The position numbers and the translations under genes are program-made. A DNA stretch of 50,020 bases from assembly GCA_001314625.1 (NCBI GenBank), contig LJSH01000004.1, positions 1 through 50,020 on the forward strand. The letters are read 5' to 3'. The notes under the pieces are model-generated. The model worked only from the letters and a program-made list of their open reading frames with translations. It did not search any database and was not told the DNA's origin. Below, in pieces: positions 26,310 through 35,511 of this stretch; position 1 is the stretch's first letter; each line of letters opens with the position of its first letter. Source of the DNA: Oceanicaulis sp. HLUCCA04. Lineage in GTDB: Bacteria; Pseudomonadota; Alphaproteobacteria; Caulobacterales; Maricaulaceae.

Positions 26310-27728
26310 ATGACCCTGCTTTTCAACACGCCTGAAGGCAAAGATTTTCTCGTCAAGGACCTCTCGCTCGCCCGCTGGGGACGGATCGAGCTGGACATGG
26401 CAGAAATCGAAATGCCAGGCCTTATGGCACTACGTGAAGAGTTCGGAGAATCCAAACCGCTAAAGGGCGCGCGCATTGCGGGCTCCCTGCACATGACCGT
26501 GCAGACAGCTGTTCTGATTGAGACGCTGACGGCACTGGGCGCAGAGGTGCGCTGGGCCTCCTGCAATATCTTCTCCACGCAGGACCATGCCGCCGCGGCC
26601 ATTGCCGAAACCGGCGTGCCGGTTTTCGCGGTCAAGGGCGAAACCTTGCAGGAATACTGGGATTATGCCGACGCCATCTTCCATTGGCCGGGCGGCGAGA
26701 CTGCCAACATGATCCTGGATGATGGCGGCGACGCCACCATGTATCTCCAGCTTGGCGAAAAGGCGGAGAAGGATCCGTCCGTGCTTGGCGAGCCGAAATC
26801 GGAAGAAGAGCGCTGGCTGTTTGACGCCATCAAGCGGCGCATCAAGGCGAGCCCTGGCTGGTTTGCCAAGGCCAAGGCCAGCATCAAGGGCGTCTCCGAG
26901 GAAACTACCACGGGCGTCATGCGCCTCTACCAGATGGCCAAGCGCGGCGAGCTGGCATTCCCCGCCATCAATGTGAATGATTCCGTGACCAAGTCGAAGT
27001 TCGACAATCGCTATGGTTGCCGCGAAAGCCTGGTCGATGCCATCCGCCGGGGCACCGATGTGATGATGGCCGGCAAGACCGCGATCGTCTGCGGCTATGG
27101 CGATGTCGGCAAAGGCTCGGCAGAATCGCTGGCCAAGGCGGGCTGCCGGGTGTCGGTCACCGAGATCGACCCGATCTGTGCCCTGCAGGCCGCCATGGAT
27201 GGCTACGGGGTCGTCCGGCTGGAAGATGTGATCGGCGATGTCGATATTGTCGTCACCGCGACCGGCAACAAGGACGTCATCACGGTCGACCATATGCGTG
27301 CGATGAAGAACATGGCCATCGTGTGCAATATCGGCCATTTCGATAACGAGATTCAGGTCGAGGCCCTGCGCAACTTTCAGTGGACCAATGTGAAGCCGCA
27401 GGTCGATCTGATCGAGTTCCCCGAAGGCCACAAGATCATCCTCCTGTCGGAAGGACGTCTTGTGAATCTGGGCAATGCCAATGGCCATCCCAGCTTCGTG
27501 ATGTCGGCCTCCTTCACCAATCAGGTGCTGGCCCAGATCGAGCTGTGGACGCGCGGCGACCAGTACAAGAACGATGTCTACATCCTGCCCAAGCATCTCG
27601 ACGAGAAAGTCGCGGCGCTCCACCTCGACAAGCTGGGCGCAAAGCTCTCGGTTCTGTCGCCCGAGCAGGCCGATTATATCGGTGTGGAGCAGGCCGGTCC
27701 GTTCAAGGCCGAGCATTACCGCTACTAG
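26310..27728 (+). CDS. ahcY: S-adenosylhomocysteine hydrolase
   Basis: 472 aa. It contains [27 protein letters not shown], the NAD-binding [13 protein letters not shown] (from residue 262), [12 protein letters not shown] and the C-terminal [23 protein letters not shown] and HYRY end. AhcY splits S-adenosylhomocysteine into adenosine and homocysteine, relieving inhibition of methyltransferases. The length, with the extra roughly 40-residue insert, fits the bacterial type. The ATG at 26310 has a GAAGG box 8 bases upstream. I looked for a SAM or SAH riboswitch in the leader and saw none. It ends in a strong terminator. Confidence 0.97.
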   Translation: MTLLFNTPEGKDFLVKDLSLARWGRIELDMAEIEMPGLMALREEFGESKPLKGARIAGSLHMTVQTAVLIETLTALGAEVRWASCNIFSTQDHAAAAIAETGVPVFAVKGETLQEYWDYADAIFHWPGGETANMILDDGGDATMYLQLGEKAEKDPSVLGEPKSEEERWLFDAIKRRIKASPGWFAKAKASIKGVSEETTTGVMRLYQMAKRGELAFPAINVNDSVTKSKFDNRYGCRESLVDAIRRGTDVMMAGKTAIVCGYGDVGKGSAESLAKAGCRVSVTEIDPICALQAAMDGYGVVRLEDVIGDVDIVVTATGNKDVITVDHMRAMKNMAIVCNIGHFDNEIQVEALRNFQWTNVKPQVDLIEFPEGHKIILLSEGRLVNLGNANGHPSFVMSASFTNQVLAQIELWTRGDQYKNDVYILPKHLDEKVAALHLDKLGAKLSVLSPEQADYIGVEQAGPFKAEHYRY

Positions 27729-27752
27729 GCGCTTCGCCCGACACGCATGAAG

Positions 27753-27787
27753 AAAGCCCCGGTGGAATATTCCACCGGGGCTTTTTT
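27753..27787. terminator. Rho-independent terminator after ahcY
   Basis: A perfect 11-bp stem gccccggtgga/tccaccggggc with loop atat is followed by TTTTTT on plus and preceded by an A-rich aagaaa. It lies between convergent ahcY and the acyltransferase gene and probably serves ahcY best. Confidence 0.9.
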
Positions 27788-27789
27788 AT

Positions 27790-28659
27790 CTACCGGCCCC
27801 AGGCAAGCGCCTCTGCCTGAGCGAGTATGGCGGCTGTTGCCTCTGCCTCGTTACCGGGAATGTCGCGTGCGGGCACAGGGTCTGAAAAGCGTAAGCGATA
27901 GGTCTTGCCGCGCTGGCGCATCAGGCCGTGAAACAGGGTGATATCGCGCAATTCCTCGTGGATCTGGTCGAGCGCATAAAAAGCGATCGGCATGGACTGG
28001 CGCACGCCCAGCGTCACTACCGGCACATTGAAGCGCCGGGCCAGCGAGATCGCGGTTGGCGCCCACGGTTCCTCGACCAGCCCCCAGCGCTTCCAGCGCC
28101 AGCGGGCCATGCGCCCGGAGGGAAAAATGGCGAGGCACCGGCCCTGATTGAGCGCTTCCATGGAGCCTTTCAGCGTGTCGCGCGCATTGGCGCGGCTACG
28201 CTCGTTCTTGCGCCATTCAACAGGGATCAGCATGTCCTCCAGGCCGGGACAGACCCGCATGGCGTCGCGATTGGCGAGGAAGCACAGATCGGGGCGCTTC
28301 TCGCGGATTGCCTGCCAGAGCGCTATGCCGTCGGCTATTCCGCCTGGATGATTGCCGATAATGACGCACGCGCCGGTTCGGGGGATGGCATCCAGGCCGT
28401 GCGTCTTGACGGTCAGATCGAGATAGTCCGCCGCCCAGTCAAAAGCTTCGCGTGCCCGCATGGGCCTCACGGTTTCCACCATGCGAACCGCTTCGCGATA
28501 GCCCATCAACGCGCCTGCGGCCGGGCGGACTACACCCCAGAGGCGCGGATGCTTTCGCAAACGCGGCGCGCGCTCGTCGATCAGCTGGTCGACGAGTTCC
28601 TTTGCCGATTGCGGCGGTGCGGGCGGGACCGGATACAGGTCAGCGGGATACGGATTCAT
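27790..28659 (-). CDS. Lysophospholipid acyltransferase-like protein (PlsC superfamily)
   Basis: 289 aa. The catalytic motif is GNHPGGIADG with His104 and Asp110 (an H-x5-D variant of the usual H-x4-D). A second acyltransferase block is IFPSGRMARWRWK, and a third VPVVTLGVRQ. It probably transfers an acyl chain to a lysolipid or other membrane-bound acceptor at the inner membrane. No transmembrane helix is obvious, so it may be peripheral. The ATG at 28659 with AGGG 4 bases upstream is preferred; longer starts run into arsR. It lies 25 bases after arsR and may share its transcript. Confidence 0.8.
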   Translation of the reverse strand: MNPYPADLYPVPPAPPQSAKELVDQLIDERAPRLRKHPRLWGVVRPAAGALMGYREAVRMVETVRPMRAREAFDWAADYLDLTVKTHGLDAIPRTGACVIIGNHPGGIADGIALWQAIREKRPDLCFLANRDAMRVCPGLEDMLIPVEWRKNERSRANARDTLKGSMEALNQGRCLAIFPSGRMARWRWKRWGLVEEPWAPTAISLARRFNVPVVTLGVRQSMPIAFYALDQIHEELRDITLFHGLMRQRGKTYRLRFSDPVPARDIPGNEAEATAAILAQAEALAWGR

Positions 28660-28684
28660 TATCCCTAGTTCAAACGCGCTGGCG

Positions 28685-29050
28685 TCAGTTGCAAGCCTTG
28701 ATTGCGGCTGCACCAAGATTGGCGGTCACACTGCGGCACAGCTCAGGATCACCGCCACAGCAATCGGCGACGAGAAAGCTTACGAGTTCGGCCGTTGCCA
28801 CCAGATCGGCCGCATAGATGCGCTGGCGCCCGGCCTTGCGGACCTGCGTCAGGCCCGCTCCGGTCAGCACCGCCAGATGCGCCGACAGATTGCTCGGACT
28901 GATGTCCAGCTGCTCTGCCAGCCTGCCGGCGGGCATCCCGGCTGGTCCGGCAGCGACGAGGGCACGGAATATGCGCAGCCGTCCTTCATGGGCGAGGGCG
29001 GAAAGCTGGCCGCAGGCCTGCGGTTCGGTGAGGTCAACACGATCTGTCAT
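28685..29050 (-). CDS. arsR: ArsR-family arsenic-sensing repressor
   Basis: 121 aa, winged-helix ArsR/SmtB fold. The recognition helix lies in ISPSNLSAHLAVLTGAGLTQVRK (about residues 50-72). A cysteine cluster near the C-terminus, Cys97-Cys98-x6-Cys105, resembles the Cys triad that binds As(III) in Acidithiobacillus ArsR rather than the classic ELCVCDL helix site. It should repress the divergent arsC-acr3-arsH genes and itself until arsenite binds. Its ATG lies 6 bases after the putative -10, which suggests a leaderless mRNA. Confidence 0.9.
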   Translation of the reverse strand: MTDRVDLTEPQACGQLSALAHEGRLRIFRALVAAGPAGMPAGRLAEQLDISPSNLSAHLAVLTGAGLTQVRKAGRQRIYAADLVATAELVSFLVADCCGGDPELCRSVTANLGAAAIKACN

Positions 29051-29053
29051 TTC

Positions 29054-29081
29054 ATTTCAATACTTCTTGAAATATTGAAAT
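29054..29081. promoter_or_regulatory. ArsR operator palindrome
   Basis: A perfect inverted repeat, ATTTCAATA / TATTGAAAT (29054-29062 and 29073-29081) with a 10-base spacer, lies between arsR and arsC. The centre also contains TTCTTGAA. It overlaps both divergent promoters, so one bound dimer could silence both. It is AT-rich within GC-rich surroundings, as ArsR sites usually are. Confidence 0.8.
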
Positions 29082-29086
29082 GTCAA
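29057..29086 (-). promoter_or_regulatory. arsR promoter
   Basis: On minus, TTGACA (29081-29086) and TATTGA (29057-29062) are 18 bases apart. Transcription would begin at about 29050, the first base of the arsR start codon. Confidence 0.55.
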
Positions 29087-29095
29087 GGCTAGGGA
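29067..29095 (+). promoter_or_regulatory. arsC-acr3-arsH promoter
   Basis: TTGAAA (29067-29072) and TAGGGA (29090-29095) with a 17-base spacer overlap the ArsR palindrome. The -10 box is weak. Confidence 0.5.
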
Positions 29096-29126
29096 TGTGC
29101 CAACCGCGCTACACCGGAGTTTGTCC

Positions 29127-29630
29127 ATGATCCGTATCCTTGTCCTGTGTACCGGCAATTCGGCCCGGTCAATCCTTGGCGAGGCGCTGTTCAATGCGCT
29201 GGGCGCGGGCGCTGTCAGCGCCGTCTCCGCCGGATCGAAACCCAAGGGCGAACCGCACCCGGTGGCGCTGGAAACCCTCACGCGCCACGGGCTGTCCACG
29301 CAGGGGCTTTCCTCCAAAAGCTGGGACGTGTTTGCTGGTCCGGACGCGCCGCACATTCATGGCGTGATCACGGTATGCGATTCTGCGGCCAGCGAGGCCT
29401 GTCCGATATGGCCCGGCGCGCCGGTTCAGGTGCATTGGGGACTGCCCGACCCGGCCTATGTGACGCCTGATAACGCCTGCCGCGACGCATTCGAGCAGAC
29501 ATTTCAGGCGCTAAAATCCCGCATTGAAGCGGTTCTGGCATCGGTCACTGATCTGACTGACCCGGCCGCCCTGAAAGCCGCCCTGAAGGCCGCGCACGAG
29601 ACCGCGCCTGTTCCCGAGTTCCAGAGCTGA
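29127..29630 (+). CDS. arsC: Arsenate reductase, low-molecular-weight phosphatase type
   Basis: 167 aa. The N-terminal loop CTGNSARS (Cys8, Arg14) is the C-x5-R-S nucleophile site. Two more cysteines, Cys84 and Cys92 ([11 protein letters not shown]), would relay the disulfide, and HWGLPDPA closes the family pattern. It reduces arsenate to arsenite, with electrons from thioredoxin or glutathione/glutaredoxin. It is the first gene of the arsC-acr3-arsH operon. A GGAG box at 29116-29119 supports the ATG at 29127. Confidence 0.93.
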   Translation: MIRILVLCTGNSARSILGEALFNALGAGAVSAVSAGSKPKGEPHPVALETLTRHGLSTQGLSSKSWDVFAGPDAPHIHGVITVCDSAASEACPIWPGAPVQVHWGLPDPAYVTPDNACRDAFEQTFQALKSRIEAVLASVTDLTDPAALKAALKAAHETAPVPEFQS

Positions 29631-29640
29631 GAGAGCCGCC

Positions 29641-30696
29641 ATGACCGCACACGACGACGCAGCCCCGGCCGGTATCGGCCGGTTTGAAAAATGGCTCTCG
29701 GTCTGGGTAGGGCTGGCCATTATTGCCGGCATCGCGCTGGGCGCACTGGTGCCGGGCCTGTTCGGGTTTCTGGCGGGGCTGGAATATGCCTCGGTCAATC
29801 TCGCCGTTGCCGTGATGATCTGGGCGATGGTGTTCCCGATGATGGTGAATGTGGATTTCGCGTCGCTGACGCGCATCGGCGAAAGACCAAAGGGCCTGAT
29901 CATCACGATCGTGGTCAACTGGCTGATAAAGCCTTTCACGATGGCGCTGCTGGCCGTTGTCTTTTTTGAAGGCGTGTTCGCCCGCTTCATCGCGCCGGAA
30001 AATGCCGAGCAATACATTGCCGGACTGATCATTCTGGGGGCGGCGCCATGCACCGCCATGGTGTTTGTGTGGTCGCAGCTGACCAGGGGCGACCCGGCCT
30101 ATACGCTTGTTCAGGTCTCGGTGAATGACGCGATCATGGTCGTGGCCTTCGCGCCTATCGTCGCCCTTCTGCTGGGTGTGACCTCGATTGCGGTTCCGTG
30201 GGAGACACTGATCCTGTCAGTGGTGCTCTATGTGGTGATCCCGCTGGCCGCTGGCGCGGCGGTAAGGCGCTGGCTTCTGAGCTCGGGCGGTGTGAGCCGT
30301 CTGGACGGTTTCAACGCGGCCATGAAGCCGGTGTCGATCAGCGCCCTCATCGCCACGGTCGTCCTGCTCTTCGGCTTTCAGGGCGGCACGATCCTCAGCG
30401 CGCCGCTGGTCATCGCGATGATCGCCGTGCCGATCATCATCCAGTCCTATGCGATATTCGGCGTCGCCTATGGCGCTGCCTATCTCTGGAAAGTGCCGCA
30501 CAATGTTGCCGCCCCGTGCGCACTGATCGGCACATCGAACTTCTTCGAGCTGGCCGTTGCGGTGGCGATCGGTGTGTTCGGCCTCAATTCCGGAGCCGCG
30601 CTGGCGACCGTGGTCGGTGTACTGGTGGAGGTTCCGGTAATGCTGTCACTGGTCGCGCTGGCCAACCGCACCCGCGCCCGTTTCCCGGAAGGCTAG
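29641..30696 (+). CDS. acr3: Acr3-family arsenite efflux permease
   Basis: 351 aa, about ten transmembrane helices. Conserved Acr3 features are [18 protein letters not shown] with the essential cysteine, a SVNDAIMV helix and the late [18 protein letters not shown]. It exports arsenite driven by the proton motive force. It starts 10 bases after arsC and leads into arsH after 2 bases. Acr3 is distinct from the ArsB of E. coli, which lacks this cysteine segment. Confidence 0.95.
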   Translation: MTAHDDAAPAGIGRFEKWLSVWVGLAIIAGIALGALVPGLFGFLAGLEYASVNLAVAVMIWAMVFPMMVNVDFASLTRIGERPKGLIITIVVNWLIKPFTMALLAVVFFEGVFARFIAPENAEQYIAGLIILGAAPCTAMVFVWSQLTRGDPAYTLVQVSVNDAIMVVAFAPIVALLLGVTSIAVPWETLILSVVLYVVIPLAAGAAVRRWLLSSGGVSRLDGFNAAMKPVSISALIATVVLLFGFQGGTILSAPLVIAMIAVPIIIQSYAIFGVAYGAAYLWKVPHNVAAPCALIGTSNFFELAVAVAIGVFGLNSGAALATVVGVLVEVPVMLSLVALANRTRARFPEG

Positions 30697-30698
30697 GC

Positions 30699-31421
30699 AT
30701 GGCAAACGATGATCTTTCCACGCCGCAGCTTGATGAGCAGAGCTATCGCGATATAGACACCCAGGCGCTGCTTGCGCCCGCGCGCTCTGGCCACAAGCCG
30801 CGCATACTCTTGCTCTACGGGTCGGTCAGGGAACGCTCCTTCAGCCGCCTGGCCACGCAGGAGGCCGCGCGCATTTTGACGCGTCTGGGCGCCGAAACGC
30901 GCATTTACAACCCGTCCGGCCTGCCACTGCCTGACGATGCGGATGCCACCCATCCCAAGGTCGCCGAGCTGCGCGAGGCAGTCATGTGGTCAGAAGGCAT
31001 GGTGTGGTGCTCGCCGGAGCGCCATGGCGCGATGACCGGCATCATGAAGGCCCAGATCGACTGGATACCCCTGTCGTTGGGCGGGTTGCGCCCCACGCAA
31101 GGCAAGACGCTGGCTGTGATGCAGGTGTCTGGCGGGTCACAAAGCTTCAATACCGTCAACCAGTTGCGCGTGCTTGGCCGCTGGATGCGCCTGATCACCA
31201 TTCCAAACCAGTCCTCGGTCCCGAAAGCCTGGCTGGAGTTTGACGAGGACGACCGGATGAAGCCGTCCGCGCTTTATGACCGGATTGTCGATGTCATGGA
31301 GGAGCTGGTGAAATTCACCCTGCTGACGCGCGACTGCGCCGATTATCTCGTCGACCGCTATAGCGAGCGCAAGGAGAGTGCTGAAGAGGTCTCGCGCCGG
31401 GTCAGCCAGCGCTCCATGTAG
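30699..31421 (+). CDS. arsH: ArsH, NADPH-dependent organoarsenical oxidase
   Basis: 240 aa. A flavodoxin-like FMN loop [20 protein letters not shown] is followed by [49 protein letters not shown] and [10 protein letters not shown]. ArsH oxidises trivalent methyl- and aromatic arsenicals to less toxic pentavalent forms and can reduce quinones. It is the last gene of the ars operon, with full length and intact motifs. Confidence 0.95.
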   Translation: MANDDLSTPQLDEQSYRDIDTQALLAPARSGHKPRILLLYGSVRERSFSRLATQEAARILTRLGAETRIYNPSGLPLPDDADATHPKVAELREAVMWSEGMVWCSPERHGAMTGIMKAQIDWIPLSLGGLRPTQGKTLAVMQVSGGSQSFNTVNQLRVLGRWMRLITIPNQSSVPKAWLEFDEDDRMKPSALYDRIVDVMEELVKFTLLTRDCADYLVDRYSERKESAEEVSRRVSQRSM

Positions 31422-31500
31422 ATGGCAGGCGCAAGGGGGCGACGGGTGCGCGCCGACGCGCTAGGTTGCACGCAACGACGTTATTCAGGATCCATGCGCC

Positions 31501-31866
31501 ATGAGTTTTTTGATCGCCCTTGTCCTCGCGGTGCAGACGCCGCAGGCCGCCTCGATTGCCGGGAATTATACAGCCATCAGTGAAAGCGGAACCGAGTGTG
31601 CGCTTGTTCTGATGCCGCCGGCACGCCGCCCCGATGGTGCGATGGCCCTGATGGCAGGCGCGGCTGGCCTCGCCGCTGTTGCGCCGGACTGCGAGCTGGC
31701 TCTGGCCGAAACCATGTTCTGGCAACTTGAGGAAGATGACGGGGCGATAGCGTTCGTTGATGCGGCGGGTGAAACCCTGTTCGCGGGCGAGCGCCAAAGC
31801 GCTGACGCGCCGTGGACTGGCACCATGTCAGATGGCGCGCGCGTGCGCCTGGAACGCAACCGCTAG
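31501..31866 (+). CDS. Inh/AprI-type protease inhibitor-like protein 1
   Basis: 121 aa. A short hydrophobic leader (residues 1-17) precedes a small beta-barrel pattern: IAGNYTAI, a Cys in GTECALVLM, a Cys in APDCELAL, then FWQLEEDDGAIAFVDAAGETLF and the closing VRLERNR. This matches Inh/AprI periplasmic inhibitors, which cap secreted metalloproteases and have one disulfide. The nearest protease is the convergent serine-protease autotransporter, 76 bases away. No serralysin lies in the window, so its true target is unknown. A perfect palindromic terminator follows. Confidence 0.72.
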   Translation: MSFLIALVLAVQTPQAASIAGNYTAISESGTECALVLMPPARRPDGAMALMAGAAGLAAVAPDCELALAETMFWQLEEDDGAIAFVDAAGETLFAGERQSADAPWTGTMSDGARVRLERNR

Positions 31867-31887
31867 TCTTTCGCCAACTCTGAACAC

Positions 31888-31925
31888 AAAAAGGCCGCCC
31901 CGGGGCCCCGGGGCGGCCTTTTCTG
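31888..31925. terminator. Bidirectional rho-independent terminator
   Basis: A perfect 30-base palindrome (31891-31920, aaggccgccccgggg and its complement) is flanked by caaaaa-type A's on the left and ttttc on the right. It lies between the convergent inhibitor gene and the autotransporter gene and would stop both. Confidence 0.9.
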
Positions 31926-31942
31926 CTTATGGCGTCAGCGCC

Positions 31943-34900
31943 CTAGAAGCGCGTACGCAGGCCAATCATCAGCACATCGAGGTCGCGGACGCGGCCATCG
32001 CCTGTGCGGGTTTCATAGGCCAGCGAGGCACTCAGGCCGTTGTTCAGGTGTGCCGTAGCGCCCACCGAGAGCTCGACCCAGTCCTCTTCAGGCGCAATAC
32101 CCGTGCCAATGAGCACACCGCCCGTTCCCGGCGCACCGGCAAAGTCACCCGGCAGCGTCTCGTCCGCTTTTTCGAAGCGGCTGGCGTAGCCGACATAGAT
32201 CTGCGGCTCGAGCGTGAAGCTGGCATTCTCGATACGATAGCCCGCATCAAGGCCGACCCGGCCGGTGGAATACCGGTCATTGGCGGTCAGCAGGGTGAAC
32301 GCGGCCGGCGAACCTGTAACGTCGGCCGGATCATACGTGACACCCGTGAAGTTCACCGCAGCAACCGGCGTAAGCCGAAGCTGGCCGCGTTCCACCGTGT
32401 AGCTCAGCTGGGCATCCACGCTCCAGCTGCTCGCATTCAGCGTGCCGGAGACAGGCAGGTTGACCCCTCCAACGACCGCCGTGCGGCGGGCCTGCGAGTT
32501 GTGATCGCCAAAGCTGGCGGCCACGAGAGCCTGGAGGCCCTGATCACCCTGATAGCTGGCGTAAAGGGTCGCTTGCGACGACTCCACGCGGCTTTCGGCA
32601 ACGCCGCCGCCAACGAGAGCCTGTTCACTCTCGGACGTGGCAAAGCCGACAGCGGCACCCAGCCGCAGGCCCAGGCTTGAACCGTAGTCGAGACCGGCCA
32701 TTGCAAAGCCGCCTTCGAGCGTCGCGTCGGCGGAACTTGCAGTCGTCGGCGCAGAACCGTCCACCAGACCGGCAGAGAAGAAGACTTCAAACCCGTTGCC
32801 CAGATCACGTGTTTCGGGCTGTGAGCTGCCGGCATTCTGGCGGGCGGCGGCTGCCAGGGAATCCCCTGTCATGTGTTCACCGGTCTCGGAACCCATCAGG
32901 TTGAACATGGCCTGGGCTGACCCGTTACCGCTATCGCCCTGGGCACCGGCCAGCATGCGGCCGCGAAGAGCGTGCGTGAAGACATCCCCATGCGACGCGA
33001 CCGTGCGGCGCAGCTGGAAGCCTTCATGAGGCAGGAGATTCTCAAACCCTTCCTCAAGCGGTCCGGACGGCAGAAGGTCGATGATGGAGTAAAGGCTTTC
33101 ATAGCCGGCACCCGTCGACTCGCCGCGCAAGTCGTCAAGCCGGCCACCCAACGCTTCCTGACCGGGATTGGTGAAATTGGCGAACTCGGTAAAGTCTTCG
33201 GCATCAATGACGAGGGAAACCACGCCATCATTGTACACCGGAGCAATGAACAGTACGCCGGGCAGATCCATGACGGCATCAAATTCGCCGACCAGCTCGC
33301 CCGAATAGGCCAGCACGGAACGGACATCGCCAAACTCGGGCAGATAGCCGTCAGTCGGGTTCACCATCACCGCACCGCCCAGCGAGACATTGCCGTCAAC
33401 CAGCAGCAGGCTGTTGGTGGTGTCATTCCAGTCAACCAGGAAGCCGCCGCCCGATGTCTGGATGAAATCACCATTGATCAGAAGGCCGCCGTCGCTTTCC
33501 AGCCCCGGATTCACAATGCCGGCTACGTTAAAGAACGCGCCGGACATGAGCTGTCTGTTGCCGAACAGGAGGTTCGGATCAAACAGGTCAATCGTGCCCG
33601 TGCCGCGGACCAGACCGCCCCAGTTGACGAGCTCACGCGTGATGAAACCGCCATTGACCGTCAGAGTGCCGGCCAGCAGTTCAGCCGAAATCAGGCTCCA
33701 CATGTCCGCGTCAGCGTCGATGGTCAGTTCGGCCCCTTCGCCGGCAATCGCCAGCCGGTCGATCTCCACGAACGCGTCCGACAAGGTCACAGTGCCGTCA
33801 GCGGTCAGGGTTACATCATAGAAGCGCGGTGCCTCGACGCCCTGCTCGCCGTAGAAATTGTCCGGCACAAAGCCGGTCGAACCCGGCCCGGCATTCTGTG
33901 TGCCCGCATCTGTGTCACCGGCGATCTCCAGCGATTCTTCCGTCGTACTGGAATCACTGCCCGGATTGTCGCGGCCCTCAGGGCCCGAGCCATTGATATT
34001 GGTCACGAGGCCACTGGCAGCAAAATCGATGGCAGACGTCGCTGCCGCATTGCTGCTGCCGCTTGCCGGTTCCGAAGAACCATCGTCGGTGAAGTCGGCC
34101 GGATCGGAGTCAAACACTGTTCCGATAGGGGCACCTGCGCCCGTCTCGAGATCAGGCCCGTCAGGCAGGCCGTTTACGATCTCTCCGTCCTCGTAAATGA
34201 AATAGTTGGGATCAAGCGCCTGGACCCAGATGGTTTCGTCAAACCAGTCCCCGCCGCCTGTATTGGTGACGTATTTGTAGGGGTTGTTCTCCGCGATCCA
34301 CCCGGCATACGCATACAGCGCATTGTAGTAGCTGACAGATCCGTACTCCTGTCCGGCAGCCTGGAACGAACCGTCAACAAATCCGCCCGACAGCACGCCG
34401 AGGATGAGCGGGTTGGAGAAAATGTTCATGGCCATGAGCGGTCCGCCGGAATCGCCGCCAGCCGTGGCCACCTCGTTCGGCAGGGCGTCGCCGGGGAACA
34501 TGTCGAGTGACGGCCCGGGCAGAAGAAGCTCACTGGCACCGACAAAAGTGCCGCTGGAGCCATCCCAGTCCGAACAGACAATAGAGTTCGTGCTGAAGCC
34601 GAACGGATCTCCACCACGCTCACACTCACCCGTCCGGTCCGGCAGATCGAAATCGATCCAGTACATCATCTGGGAGTTGCTGCCGCCCGGAACCGCATTG
34701 TCCTGCTGGCCAAGCGCGCTGAAGAACTGGTTGAAATTGCCCAGGAAGCCCAACATGTTTTCACCGGCACGGCGGCGGCCATTAATGCCGGCAACCGAGG
34801 TATCAGACCCCGGATTGAAGGTGCCATAGCCGATCATGTTCACATGTACGCCTTCGGCGAATACGTCCTCGGGGATGGGGCTGAAAAGCATGCCATAGGT

Positions 34901-35401
34901 AGGCAGCGTGAAAAGCGGGTCGAAAGTCGTCAGCAGCGCCACATCCCCGGCCGGGAAGCCATCACCGCCAAAAGCGCCCGCTTCCGGCGTCAGGACGTTC
35001 AGCGCAAAGGTCAGGCCATTGCGATCGTCAATGAACTGGTTGCCGGTATCAATCCAGTTGAACAGCGCATCGAACGTGTCCGGCCCATAGGCGATGATCG
35101 GGGTAAGCGGACCATCGTCCAGCCCGTAGACCTCGTTGGGATTGCTGTTGAAGCAGTGCGCCGCGCTGATCACCGTGCGCGGATTGATCATGGACCCGGT
35201 GCAGTTGAAATTGATCCCGCCCGTAATCCGGTTCCACATATAGATCTGGATGACGCCATCCCATTCGGCTGCAAAAGCCTGCGAGCCCTCGTCCCCCACA
35301 TCGTCACGGTACGGTAGTGCGGCCGATGGCGCCGTCATTGCCAGAGCGAGCGTGCTTGCCGAGACTGCCGCATACAGTCCGGCCTTGATACCTTTTAGCA
35401 T
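31943..35401 (-). CDS. Trypsin-like serine protease autotransporter
   Basis: 1152 aa. A signal peptide (1-29) precedes an S1 protease domain (about 40-365) with triad candidates His82 (SAAHC), Asp153 (AGDVALL) and Ser318 (GGDSGGP). An acidic linker (about 395-520) follows, then a passenger beta-helix with autotransporter-type repeats (VNGGF, GTGTI, NPG) and a C-terminal beta-barrel of about 270 residues ending in RTRF, the terminal Phe needed for BAM insertion. It would be secreted by type V secretion and act outside the cell or on its surface. Cysteines at 67/83 could form the usual S1 disulfide. Inh-like genes flank it on both sides. Confidence 0.92.
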   Translation of the reverse strand: MLKGIKAGLYAAVSASTLALAMTAPSAALPYRDDVGDEGSQAFAAEWDGVIQIYMWNRITGGINFNCTGSMINPRTVISAAHCFNSNPNEVYGLDDGPLTPIIAYGPDTFDALFNWIDTGNQFIDDRNGLTFALNVLTPEAGAFGGDGFPAGDVALLTTFDPLFTLPTYGMLFSPIPEDVFAEGVHVNMIGYGTFNPGSDTSVAGINGRRRAGENMLGFLGNFNQFFSALGQQDNAVPGGSNSQMMYWIDFDLPDRTGECERGGDPFGFSTNSIVCSDWDGSSGTFVGASELLLPGPSLDMFPGDALPNEVATAGGDSGGPLMAMNIFSNPLILGVLSGGFVDGSFQAAGQEYGSVSYYNALYAYAGWIAENNPYKYVTNTGGGDWFDETIWVQALDPNYFIYEDGEIVNGLPDGPDLETGAGAPIGTVFDSDPADFTDDGSSEPASGSSNAAATSAIDFAASGLVTNINGSGPEGRDNPGSDSSTTEESLEIAGDTDAGTQNAGPGSTGFVPDNFYGEQGVEAPRFYDVTLTADGTVTLSDAFVEIDRLAIAGEGAELTIDADADMWSLISAELLAGTLTVNGGFITRELVNWGGLVRGTGTIDLFDPNLLFGNRQLMSGAFFNVAGIVNPGLESDGGLLINGDFIQTSGGGFLVDWNDTTNSLLLVDGNVSLGGAVMVNPTDGYLPEFGDVRSVLAYSGELVGEFDAVMDLPGVLFIAPVYNDGVVSLVIDAEDFTEFANFTNPGQEALGGRLDDLRGESTGAGYESLYSIIDLLPSGPLEEGFENLLPHEGFQLRRTVASHGDVFTHALRGRMLAGAQGDSGNGSAQAMFNLMGSETGEHMTGDSLAAAARQNAGSSQPETRDLGNGFEVFFSAGLVDGSAPTTASSADATLEGGFAMAGLDYGSSLGLRLGAAVGFATSESEQALVGGGVAESRVESSQATLYASYQGDQGLQALVAASFGDHNSQARRTAVVGGVNLPVSGTLNASSWSVDAQLSYTVERGQLRLTPVAAVNFTGVTYDPADVTGSPAAFTLLTANDRYSTGRVGLDAGYRIENASFTLEPQIYVGYASRFEKADETLPGDFAGAPGTGGVLIGTGIAPEEDWVELSVGATAHLNNGLSASLAYETRTGDGRVRDLDVLMIGLRTRF

Positions 35402-35511
35402 GGAAATTTCCCCTTTTTGGTCGCCTCATTCCGGCCCGGACCTAGTTTCGACACGGACCCGACATCGTGGTAAGTTTAGGGGCAATGAGCATGTAAACAA
35501 TCGTTTTCGCG

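Noticed and set aside
26460-27716. Long open frame opposite ahcY
   Set aside because: Antisense shadow of a highly conserved enzyme gene.
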